This document shows positions 33,249 to 39,301 of a stretch of 39,301 nucleotides of DNA, one piece after another (position 1 is the first letter of the stretch; each line of letters begins with the position of its first letter). The position numbers were made by a program, and so were the translations under genes. The DNA is from Pirellulales bacterium (lineage in GTDB: Bacteria; Planctomycetota; Planctomycetia; Pirellulales; JACPPG01), in assembly GCA_035546535.1 (NCBI GenBank), contig DASZWQ010000189.1, forward strand, positions 1 through 39,301. The letters run 5' to 3'. A model generated the notes under the pieces. The model ran no database searches. It was not told the origin of the DNA and was given only the letters and a program-made list of their open reading frames with translations.

Positions 33249-35072
33249 ATGTCGCGTACGCATCGCCCCTCGTTAGTCCTGGTCGCCGCTCGCCGGTCGA
33301 CCGTGAGGAGCGGGTTTTCGCTCATCGGCCTGTTGGTCATGCTGCTGTTCCTGGGCGGAATCGGCGGCGGCGCGTATTGGTACCTGCGCCCCATGCTGTC
33401 GGGTGAAAAGCAGGAGACCACTTATCTGGTCGACCACGTCAAAAGCGGGGTTTTCACGCACGACGTGGTGGAACGCGGCGAAATCGAAAGCTCCAGTAAC
33501 GTCGAAGTCCGCAGCGCGGTGCAATCGCGCAGCTCCGGGGCCGGCGGCGGCATGGCCATTATCGAGATCGTTCCCGAAGGCACCGTCGTGGCCGAAGGGG
33601 ATCTTCTCGTCAAGCTCGACGACTCGTCGTTACGCGACGAATTGACGCAGCAGCAAAACGTGGTGAACGCCAGCGACTCACTGGTGATTCAATCCCTGGC
33701 CAACCTGGAAACGGCCAAAATCGCCAAGGAAGAATACGAACAGGGGACGTTCAAGCAGGACGAAGAGACGCTGCAAAGTGCCGCGTTCGTGGCCGAGGAG
33801 AATCTCCGCCGCGCCCAGGAATACGCCCGGCACAGCGAGCGGCTGGCTTCGCGCGGCTATGTCACGCAGGTGCAGCTCGAAGCCGACAAGTTCGCGGTTA
33901 AAAAGGCCGAAGCGGATTTGGCACTGGCGAACACCAAATTGATGGTCATTCGCACGTACACCAAGAAGAAAATGGTCGAGCAGCTCGACGCAAACATCAA
34001 GATCGCGGACGCCAAACTGAAAGCCGACGAGAAGACGAACGCCATCGATCGCGCCAAGCTGGAATTCATCCAATCGCAAATCGACAAGTGCATCATCAAG
34101 GCACCGGCCGCTGGCCAGGTGGTTTATGCGAACGAGAGCGGCGGTCGCAACGGCCAGGACGTCGTTATTCAGGAAGGGACGGTCATTCGCGAGCGGCAGG
34201 TAATCATCCGTTTGCCGGACCCGGAGAAAATGCAGGTCAAGGCACGCATCAACGAGTCGCGCATCGATTACGTACGGGAAGGTCTGCCCGTCATCATCCG
34301 TCTGGACGCTCTGCCGAACGTCGAGCTGGCGGGCACCGTCCGCAAGGTAAGCGATTATCCGATGCCGACGGGCTGGTTCGGTAGCAACGTCAAGGAATAT
34401 GCGACCTTCATCCAGATCGACAACCCGCCAGCAGCGATGCGGCCAGGTATGACCGCCGAAGTGGCCATCCGTACCGAGCAATTGGAAAATGCTTTGCAAT
34501 TGCCCTCGCAGGCCGTCTTCGAGCGCGGGGGCAAGCACTGGTGCATCGTGCCAGAGGGCCAGAACCTGGTCGCCAAGCCCGTGAAGATTGGGGCCACGAA
34601 CGATAAGGTGGTTGTCATCAAGGATGGGCTGAAGAACGACGACATCGTGGTCAGCAATCCGCGCAAATACCTGAAGGACGTCGAACTGCCGGCCGCCAGC
34701 GAAGAGGACGACAAGCAAATGCTTGCCAAGATGCCTCCACCGCGCGACGACGGCGAGAAGTCGCGGCGCGTGGCCTCGGCCGAAGGCGGACCGGGCGGCG
34801 CACGCGGCAAGGGAGGCGGCGGGCGTGATCCAGCCACGATGGTGGCCGGCATGATGGAGCGGCTCGATAAGAACAGCGACGGTAAGCTCGAAGAATCCGA
34901 GATGGGCGATCTGCCCGAGCAATTCCGCACCGCTCTAAAAAGTGCCGACACCAATGGCGACGGCTTCACCGATAAGGCCGAGGCGATGAAGATCATGCAG
35001 GCCATGCGCGGCGCCGGTGGTGGCGGGGGCCGTCCACCGGGCACGGGCGGCGGAGGTGGAGCGGCGCCATGA
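33249..35072 (+). CDS. HlyD/MacA-like periplasmic adaptor with C-terminal EF-hands
   Basis: A 607-residue membrane-fusion protein linking an inner-membrane ABC pump to the TolC-like channel. A single N-terminal membrane helix (about 22-45) is followed by a lipoyl half-motif (IIEIVPEGTVVAEGDLLVKLDD), a long helical hairpin (about 135-270), the second lipoyl half (CIIKAPAAGQVVYANE) and a beta-barrel (MQVKARINESRIDYVREGLPV; RPGMTAEVAI). The last 70 residues hold two EF-hand calcium-binding loops, DKNSDGKLEESE (540-551) and DTNGDGFTDKAE (567-578), then a Gly-rich tail. The ATG at 33249 gives a normal adaptor N-terminus; in-frame codons continue upstream to 33021. The last codons overlap the ATPase gene (ATGA). 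Confidence 0.92.
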   Translation: MSRTHRPSLVLVAARRSTVRSGFSLIGLLVMLLFLGGIGGGAYWYLRPMLSGEKQETTYLVDHVKSGVFTHDVVERGEIESSSNVEVRSAVQSRSSGAGGGMAIIEIVPEGTVVAEGDLLVKLDDSSLRDELTQQQNVVNASDSLVIQSLANLETAKIAKEEYEQGTFKQDEETLQSAAFVAEENLRRAQEYARHSERLASRGYVTQVQLEADKFAVKKAEADLALANTKLMVIRTYTKKKMVEQLDANIKIADAKLKADEKTNAIDRAKLEFIQSQIDKCIIKAPAAGQVVYANESGGRNGQDVVIQEGTVIRERQVIIRLPDPEKMQVKARINESRIDYVREGLPVIIRLDALPNVELAGTVRKVSDYPMPTGWFGSNVKEYATFIQIDNPPAAMRPGMTAEVAIRTEQLENALQLPSQAVFERGGKHWCIVPEGQNLVAKPVKIGATNDKVVVIKDGLKNDDIVVSNPRKYLKDVELPAASEEDDKQMLAKMPPPRDDGEKSRRVASAEGGPGGARGKGGGGRDPATMVAGMMERLDKNSDGKLEESEMGDLPEQFRTALKSADTNGDGFTDKAEAMKIMQAMRGAGGGGGRPPGTGGGGGAAP

Positions 35073-35755
35073 ACCTCGCCTTTCGAGTCGAGGATCTGAA
35101 AAAGGAATACGTGCTCGGCGGTGAAACGGTCCACGCTCTACGCGGTGTGACCATCGAAGTGCCCGAAGGCGATTACGTCGCCATCATGGGCCCCTCCGGT
35201 TCCGGAAAGAGCACGCTGTTGAACCTGTTGGGCTGCCTCGACCGGCCCTCGGGCGGCAAGTACTTTCTCGGCGGTGATGACGTCGCCAAGATGTCGGACA
35301 ATCGCCTCTCCGAGGTGCGCGCCCAGCGCATCGGCTTCGTCTTTCAATCGTACAACCTCATCGCCCAACTCACCGTGGTGGAGAATATCGAAGTTCCCCT
35401 CTATTACGGCGGCCAGTTGAATTCCAAAACGCGCGCCCGCTGCAAGGAACTGGCCAAAATGGTCGGCCTGGGTGAACGATTAGGGCATCGTCCCACGCAG
35501 CTCTCCGGCGGTCAGCAGCAGCGCGCGGCAATCGCCCGCAGCCTGGTTAATGATCCCTACTTCATGCTCGCCGACGAGCCAACGGGCAATCTCGATTCCG
35601 TCACCTCGCACGAGATTCTCGATTTGCTCGCGCGGCTGAATCAGGAAGAGGGCAAGACCATCATCATGGTCACGCACGAAGAGGACGTCGCCGAGCGGGC
35701 CAAGCGCATCATTCGACTGAAAGACGGCCTCTTGCAATCGGATGTGCGGCGATGA
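35069..35755 (+). CDS. ABC transporter ATP-binding protein (MacB/LolD type)
   Basis: A 228-residue ATPase that powers the adjacent FtsX-type permease. Walker A GPSGSGKST (residues about 44-52), the Q-loop FVFQSYNLIAQLTVVENIEVPL, the ABC signature LSGGQQQRAAIARSL, Walker B YFMLADEPTGNLD and the switch His in IIMVTHEED are all intact. Length and the NLIAQLTVVENIEVPLYY segment are those of the MacB/LolD subfamily, used for macrolide or peptide export or lipoprotein release. It begins inside the last codon of the adaptor (ATGA) and ends in an ATGA overlap with the permease, so the three genes are translationally coupled. Confidence 0.97.
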   Translation: MNLAFRVEDLKKEYVLGGETVHALRGVTIEVPEGDYVAIMGPSGSGKSTLLNLLGCLDRPSGGKYFLGGDDVAKMSDNRLSEVRAQRIGFVFQSYNLIAQLTVVENIEVPLYYGGQLNSKTRARCKELAKMVGLGERLGHRPTQLSGGQQQRAAIARSLVNDPYFMLADEPTGNLDSVTSHEILDLLARLNQEEGKTIIMVTHEEDVAERAKRIIRLKDGLLQSDVRR

Positions 35756-37071
35756 CCTTCGGACTTCGTACCTGGTCGCTGGGCGTCAAAAGTCTGCTTT
35801 TGCACCCGTTGCGCTCCCTCTTGACCGTGCTGGGCATCTTCATCGGCGTGGCCAGCGTGATCTGGCTCTTGGCCATCGGCGAAGGGATCAGCAAAAAAGC
35901 CCAAGAGCAGATCGAGAGCCTGGGCGCCGACAATATCATCGTTCGTTCGGTAAAGCCCCCCAATGAATCGCTCCCCGACAGCCGCGGGCCGATTCCCTAT
36001 GGCCTGAAGCGCGAAGATTTCGAGCGCCTCATGACCATCAAGACCATCGATCGCGGGTTGAAAATCCGCGAGCTGCGCCGGCAGTTTCGCCATAACGACC
36101 GGCTGGTCGACGGGCGGCTCGTCGGCTGCACGCCTGAGTACGCCCAGGTCACGCACCTGGAAGTCGATCGCGGACACTTCATCACCGACGCCGAGATGGA
36201 GCAAAAGGAAAAGACGTGCGCGCTGTCGGCCGAGGTCGCCGAGCGCCTCTTCCCTTATGAGAATCCCATCGGCGAGAGCATCCGCATCGAGGAAGACTAT
36301 TACGTCGTCGTGGGCGTCATGAAGCCGCGCGAATCGACCGCCGGCATCGGCGGGTCGCTGGCGGCCCAGGACTTTACCGATGACGTGTACATCCCGATCA
36401 GCACGCTGTGGACCCGCATCGGTGACATCGTGGTCACGCGGCGCAGCGGATCGTTCGAAGGCGAAATCCTCGAGCTCTCGCAAGTGACGCTGCGGGTCGA
36501 CAAAGTCGATAACGTGCTGGCCACGGCCGACGTGGTGCGGAACATCATCTCCGCGAAACACCGCATTGCCGATTACGCGATCACGGTGCCGCTGGATCTG
36601 CTGGAGCAGGCCAAGACGACGCGCTTGATGTTCATCGTGTTCATGGGCTTGATCGCGGCCATTTCGCTCATCGTAGGCGGCATTGGGATCATGAACATCA
36701 TGCTGGCCACGGTGACCGAGCGCACCCGCGAAATCGGCATTCGCCGGGCGCTCGGCGCCAAGCGAGCCGACATCACTCGGCAGTTCCTGGTGGAAACGAT
36801 CGTGCTGTCGATCGTCGGTGGGCTTACCGGAGTGGCTGGGGGATTGACCTGCGGCGCCGTCACCGAGGCCGCCCGCTCTGGCATGGAGTATTTCTTTCCC
36901 CAAGTGATGGAAAACCTGCCCGAGGTCGTGCATACGATCGCGCCGCAGATCGTTCCGTGGTCGATTCCCGTGGCGTTCGGCATCTCGGTGGCGGTGGGTG
37001 TCATCTTCGGTCTGTACCCAGCCACGCGCGCCGCGGCGATGGATCCGATCGAAGCCTTGCGTCACGAGTAG
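35752..37071 (+). CDS. ABC transporter permease (MacB/FtsX family)
   Basis: A 439-residue inner-membrane permease. TM1 (residues about 21-43, LLTVLGIFIGVASVIWLLAIGEG) precedes a periplasmic MacB-type core of about 230 residues. The FtsX domain carries three C-terminal helices, including LIAAISLIVGGIGIMNIMLATVTERTREIGIRRALGAKRADI, the coupling segment with EIGIRRALGA, and ends AAAMDPIEALRHE, as is usual for MacB. It is the last gene of the TolC-adaptor-ATPase-permease set and must pair with the ATPase encoded just before it. The substrate (macrolide-like compound, peptide or lipid) cannot be deduced. A pair of inverted 9-nt repeats follows. Confidence 0.95.
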   Translation: MTFGLRTWSLGVKSLLLHPLRSLLTVLGIFIGVASVIWLLAIGEGISKKAQEQIESLGADNIIVRSVKPPNESLPDSRGPIPYGLKREDFERLMTIKTIDRGLKIRELRRQFRHNDRLVDGRLVGCTPEYAQVTHLEVDRGHFITDAEMEQKEKTCALSAEVAERLFPYENPIGESIRIEEDYYVVVGVMKPRESTAGIGGSLAAQDFTDDVYIPISTLWTRIGDIVVTRRSGSFEGEILELSQVTLRVDKVDNVLATADVVRNIISAKHRIADYAITVPLDLLEQAKTTRLMFIVFMGLIAAISLIVGGIGIMNIMLATVTERTREIGIRRALGAKRADITRQFLVETIVLSIVGGLTGVAGGLTCGAVTEAARSGMEYFFPQVMENLPEVVHTIAPQIVPWSIPVAFGISVAVGVIFGLYPATRAAAMDPIEALRHE

Positions 37072-37089
37072 GCTGTGGCGAGAAGATTT

Positions 37090-37116
37090 GCCACAGAGAT
37101 CGCCGAGACCACAGAG
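37090..37116 (-). repeat. 9-nt periodic repeat, three units (CTCTGTGGC type)
   Basis: On the minus strand the units CTCTGTGGT, CTCGGCGAT and CTCTGTGGC follow each other without gaps. This is the left arm of an inverted pair with 37184-37210. Confidence 0.65.
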
Positions 37117-37183
37117 AGAATGCGGTTACACGCCGGCGGAATGCCAGGTCGCGGAACAACGCTCGTTACCCGATGGGAGTTCC

Positions 37184-37210
37184 CTCGGTGACCTCGGTGC
37201 GCTCGCTGGC
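37184..37210 (+). repeat. 9-nt periodic repeat, three units (CTCGGTGAC type)
   Basis: Three gapless 9-base units start at 37184, 37193 and 37202 (CTCGGTGAC, CTCGGTGCG and a third ending CTGGC). They are in inverted orientation to the array at 37090-37116, across about 67 bases, between the convergent permease and rpiB genes. Confidence 0.65.
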
Positions 37211-37247
37211 AACACTTCTGCTGCGCGATGTTGCCCCACTCTCCGAA

Positions 37248-37703
37248 TTAGTTCGGCGCCGAATGCTCGGATTCGAGCTGGGAGATTTTTTCGACGCGCC
37301 GCGCGTGGCGCCCCCCTTCGAACTCGGTCCGCAGCCAGATTTCGACCATGCGGTCGATCAGTTTCTCGCCGAGCATGTCGGCCGACAGGCAGAGCAGATT
37401 CAGGTCGTTGTGCCGCCGGCTCATCTCAGCCGACAGATCATCGTGGCACGGGGCGGCCCGTACGCCGGGAAACTTGTTGGCCGCGATGCACATGCCAATG
37501 CCTGTGCCGCAGATCAGGATGCCACGTTCGACTTCGTGGGCGCTGACTTGCTTGGCGACGACGCAGGCGATATCGGGATAGTCGACGCTTGTGGCGTCGC
37601 GCGTGCCGCAATCGACCACTTCGTGCCCCAGCCGCTTGAGCAGCTGCACGATGTTTTCTTTGACATGGAATCCGCGGTGGTCGCTGCCAACAGCAATTTT
37701 CAT
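37248..37703 (-). CDS. rpiB: Ribose-5-phosphate isomerase B
   Basis: A 151-residue RpiB/LacAB-type isomerase interconverting ribose 5-phosphate and ribulose 5-phosphate in the pentose phosphate pathway. MKIAVGSDHRGFHVKENIV holds the conserved Asp-His pair near the start. GILICGTGIGMCIAANKFPGVRAA contains the catalytic cysteine and the phosphate-binding Gly loop, and HNDLNLLCLSADMLGEKL is the usual C-terminal strand-helix. GGGAG lies 9 bases before the ATG on the minus strand. It is 43 bases downstream of the TsaC-phosphatase fusion gene on the same strand and probably co-transcribed with it. Confidence 0.97.
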   Translation of the reverse strand: MKIAVGSDHRGFHVKENIVQLLKRLGHEVVDCGTRDATSVDYPDIACVVAKQVSAHEVERGILICGTGIGMCIAANKFPGVRAAPCHDDLSAEMSRRHNDLNLLCLSADMLGEKLIDRMVEIWLRTEFEGGRHARRVEKISQLESEHSAPN

Positions 37704-37746
37704 TTTCTTGGCTCCCGCCCCGAAGGCGGCACGATCGATCTTTTGT

Positions 37747-38868
37747 TTACAACTTGATTTCTTCGGCCCAACTCACGACTTCGGCCTTGATCTGCGCGGC
37801 GCAACGTTCGTACATCTCGGGCGGTCCGCCAATCGGGTCGGGGATGTCCGCGCCGTTGCGGCACAAGAGCCGGACGCGATCGGCCGCATCGGGCCATTCG
37901 GCGACGATCGCCTGCCGGTGCGAACGGGTCATTACCAGGAGCAAATCCGCGTGCCGCACCAGGGTTTCCGTCAGCGGCTGGCTTTCGTGCCCCGACAAAT
38001 CGATGCCCATGCGCTTGAGCACGGAGACCGCCTCGTTGGCCGCGCGGCCGCCGACCATGGCCGCCAGGCCCGCCGACGCCGCCACGACGCCATGATCCTC
38101 GACCTCGCTCGCCCGGCATTTCAGCCGATCGGCCATCGCCTGACGAAAAAGGGCTTCCGCCATCGGGCTCCGGCAGGTATTCCCCGTACACACGAAGACG
38201 ACGATCGCGCTTCCCAGACGCTTGAGCGTTTGCGCCGAAACAACCCCCTGCCGAAGAACCTCGAAACGATCGTCGTAGATCCGCACCACGCTCGAAGGCT
38301 GTCCATACCGGGAGCGGCCGTCGTCCAGTACCACGTTCACTTCATCGCCGATGGCATCAACCACTTCCTGAGCCGTCACCGCGTCGGGCTCCCCTTTACG
38401 ATTGGCGCTGGTCAAAACGATCGGACCGGCCAGCAATCGCAACGTATCGAGGATCGCATGATGCGCCGGGACGCGAAAGCCAATCGTCCCCTCGGGCGAC
38501 ACGGCTTGTTGCACCACGGGGGGCAACTGTTGGATCAAGCTTTCGGGATGGTGATCCTCGACCACCAGAGTCACGGGGCCCGGCCAGCAGCGGCGTGCCA
38601 GGCGCTGACCCAATGGGCTGATGTTCGGCACGAAATCCAGAGCGTCCTCGGCGCTGCGCACCGCGAGCGCCAAGGGGCGCTTCGGATCGCGATGCTTGGC
38701 CGTGATCAATTTATGGACAGCCGATTCGCACAAGGCTGACGCCGCCAGCCCGTAGACCGTCTCAGTGGGGAATGCGACGATCTTTCCTTCGGCCAATGCT
38801 TGCACCGCACGATGGACGACGTCGCGCGAATCTTCCGCACTGCGCAAATCGAGTACGACCGGCGGCAT
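37747..38868 (-). CDS. Fusion of threonylcarbamoyl-AMP synthase (TsaC/Sua5) and arginine-phosphatase-like LMW-PTP
   Basis: A 373-residue two-domain protein. Residues 1-215 are a YrdC/Sua5/TsaC domain making threonylcarbamoyl-AMP for the t6A37 modification of ANN-decoding tRNAs. KIVAFPTETVYGLAASA (29-45), HRDPKRPLALAV (59-70) and PIVLTSANRKGEPD (149-162) are the ATP and threonine-binding motifs. Residues 220-373 are a low-molecular-weight phosphatase: VFVCTGNTCRSPMAEALF with Cys227 as nucleophile and Arg233, and PDPIGG with Asp344 as general acid. The loop residue Thr231 (CTGNTCRS instead of the classical Ile) is the hallmark of the arginine phosphatase YwlE. The ATG at 38868 gives the normal TsaC start; an in-frame ATG at 38952 would add a Cys-rich stretch. 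rpiB follows on the same strand. Confidence 0.93.
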   Translation of the reverse strand: MPPVVLDLRSAEDSRDVVHRAVQALAEGKIVAFPTETVYGLAASALCESAVHKLITAKHRDPKRPLALAVRSAEDALDFVPNISPLGQRLARRCWPGPVTLVVEDHHPESLIQQLPPVVQQAVSPEGTIGFRVPAHHAILDTLRLLAGPIVLTSANRKGEPDAVTAQEVVDAIGDEVNVVLDDGRSRYGQPSSVVRIYDDRFEVLRQGVVSAQTLKRLGSAIVVFVCTGNTCRSPMAEALFRQAMADRLKCRASEVEDHGVVAASAGLAAMVGGRAANEAVSVLKRMGIDLSGHESQPLTETLVRHADLLLVMTRSHRQAIVAEWPDAADRVRLLCRNGADIPDPIGGPPEMYERCAAQIKAEVVSWAEEIKL

Positions 38869-39277
38869 AAACTTGACTTGAGGCTGAGAAAGGGAAGCAA
38901 TCCTGGATTCGCCGCGGAGGGCGACAAAGGCACCTCGGCAAACATACGACATCGCCACCGCGGCAGCGCAACAGATTACTATACGGGCGTTTAGGACGAG
39001 TGACAAGGGTCGAAAAATGATCGTCCTGGCCTTTAAAAACGCGACCAAATCTAGCCCTACTAAAGCCGCCCGGGCCGGCGTGGCCGACTCGGCCCAGCGG
39101 AGGCGTGTGTTTCGTGCGACAGTCGTTAAGCTGAGTTTTGAGAGGGTTATTCGGGCCCGAGCTTAGTTCGGCTTTCGCAGTTTTTGCTAGCGTTGACAGC
39201 TTCTTGAGAAATAGGACGAGCCCCGTTCACGATGCAGATAGGTTCTCACGCCAATCGCATCGCCAAGGAGGCTCGCC
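38869..39277. other. Divergent intergenic region at the right edge
   Basis: About 410 bases without a supported gene. There is a GGGCCG/CGGCCC inverted repeat (39072-39077 and 39090-39095). A perfect -35-like TTGACA is at 39193-39198, but no good -10 lies 16-18 bases after it. Confidence 0.4.
39265..39271 (+). promoter_or_regulatory. Strong ribosome-binding site of the last gene
   Basis: AAGGAGG lies 6 bases before the ATG at 39278. This is the best Shine-Dalgarno match seen in the window. Confidence 0.8.
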
Positions 39278-39301
39278 ATGTGTCTTGTTACTTCGTTCGT
39301 C
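39278..39301 (+). CDS. Start of an unidentified gene, cut by the window edge
   Basis: Eight codons are visible, reading MCLVTSFV, after a strong AAGGAGG. The hydrophobic start could be the beginning of a signal peptide, but nothing more can be said. Confidence 0.55.

Noticed and set aside
33678..34922. Minus-strand frame of 414 codons opposite the HlyD adaptor
   Set aside because: It is antisense to a clear adaptor gene, with no motif and no ribosome-binding site noted.
35641..37065. Minus-strand frame of 474 codons opposite the ABC permease
   Set aside because: It is very rich in His, Asp and Arg, typical of an antisense shadow; the permease on the other strand has all family motifs.
39193..39198. 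TTGACA as a promoter -35 for the last gene
   Set aside because: No acceptable -10 box follows at 16-18 bases, so a single perfect hexamer was not called as a promoter.
1..39301. CRISPR array, tRNA, rRNA or insertion sequence
   Set aside because: No regular 25-40-base direct repeats with spacers, no cloverleaf with a usable anticodon stem, and no transposase-like protein was seen on reading both strands. A covariance-model search would be needed to exclude small RNAs.

Overview
The window looks like chromosomal DNA of a GC-rich planctomycete, most likely of the Pirellulales type. The signs are a Tat-exported DUF1501 protein, a PEP-CTERM secreted protein, a DUF1207 outer-membrane protein, a leucine-rich-repeat protein, a TMTC-like membrane/TPR protein, an oversized TolC-like protein and many isolated, loosely spaced genes. 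No rRNA, tRNA, CRISPR array, insertion sequence or phage gene was seen.

Layout. 1-5647: the tail of an unknown gene, a PEP-CTERM protein, a DUF1501 protein and a secreted GH32 fructan hydrolase. 5648-10528: a dicarboxylate/amino-acid symporter, a DedA membrane protein, a zincin-like metallopeptidase, a methyltransferase, a GNAT acetyltransferase and a Nudix hydrolase. 10767-18027: a secreted sialidase-like protein, a small Gly/Tyr/Pro/Trp-rich exported protein, a FAD-dependent oxidoreductase, a cold-shock protein with a clear terminator, a DUF1207 protein and a DegT-type sugar aminotransferase. 18081-19524: a compact two-gene accessory module (zeta-toxin-like kinase plus a putative PD-(D/E)XK nuclease-like fusion). 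19530-29785: a LarA-like protein, a 1164-residue AsmA-like protein, a leucine-rich-repeat/amidotransferase-like fusion, a TMTC-like protein and a coiled-coil membrane protein. 30163-37071: a TolC-HlyD-ABC-permease tripartite efflux operon with ATGA overlaps between its last three genes. 37248-38868: ribose-5-phosphate isomerase B behind a fusion of threonylcarbamoyl-AMP synthase with an arginine-phosphatase-like domain. The window ends in the first codons of another gene.

Genes that work together: the efflux operon at 30163-37071; the TsaC-phosphatase/rpiB pair, which mirrors the Bacillus ywlC-ywlE-ywlF order; and the kinase/nuclease-like pair at 18081-19524, which is the best candidate for an undescribed system. 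Most other genes stand alone.

Between genes there are several copies of a 9-nt-periodic element (units like TCTGCGTAA, CTCTGTGGC or CTCGGTGAC). Two of them form an inverted pair between convergent genes at 37090-37210. All functions are inferred by reading the sequence; no database search was run.
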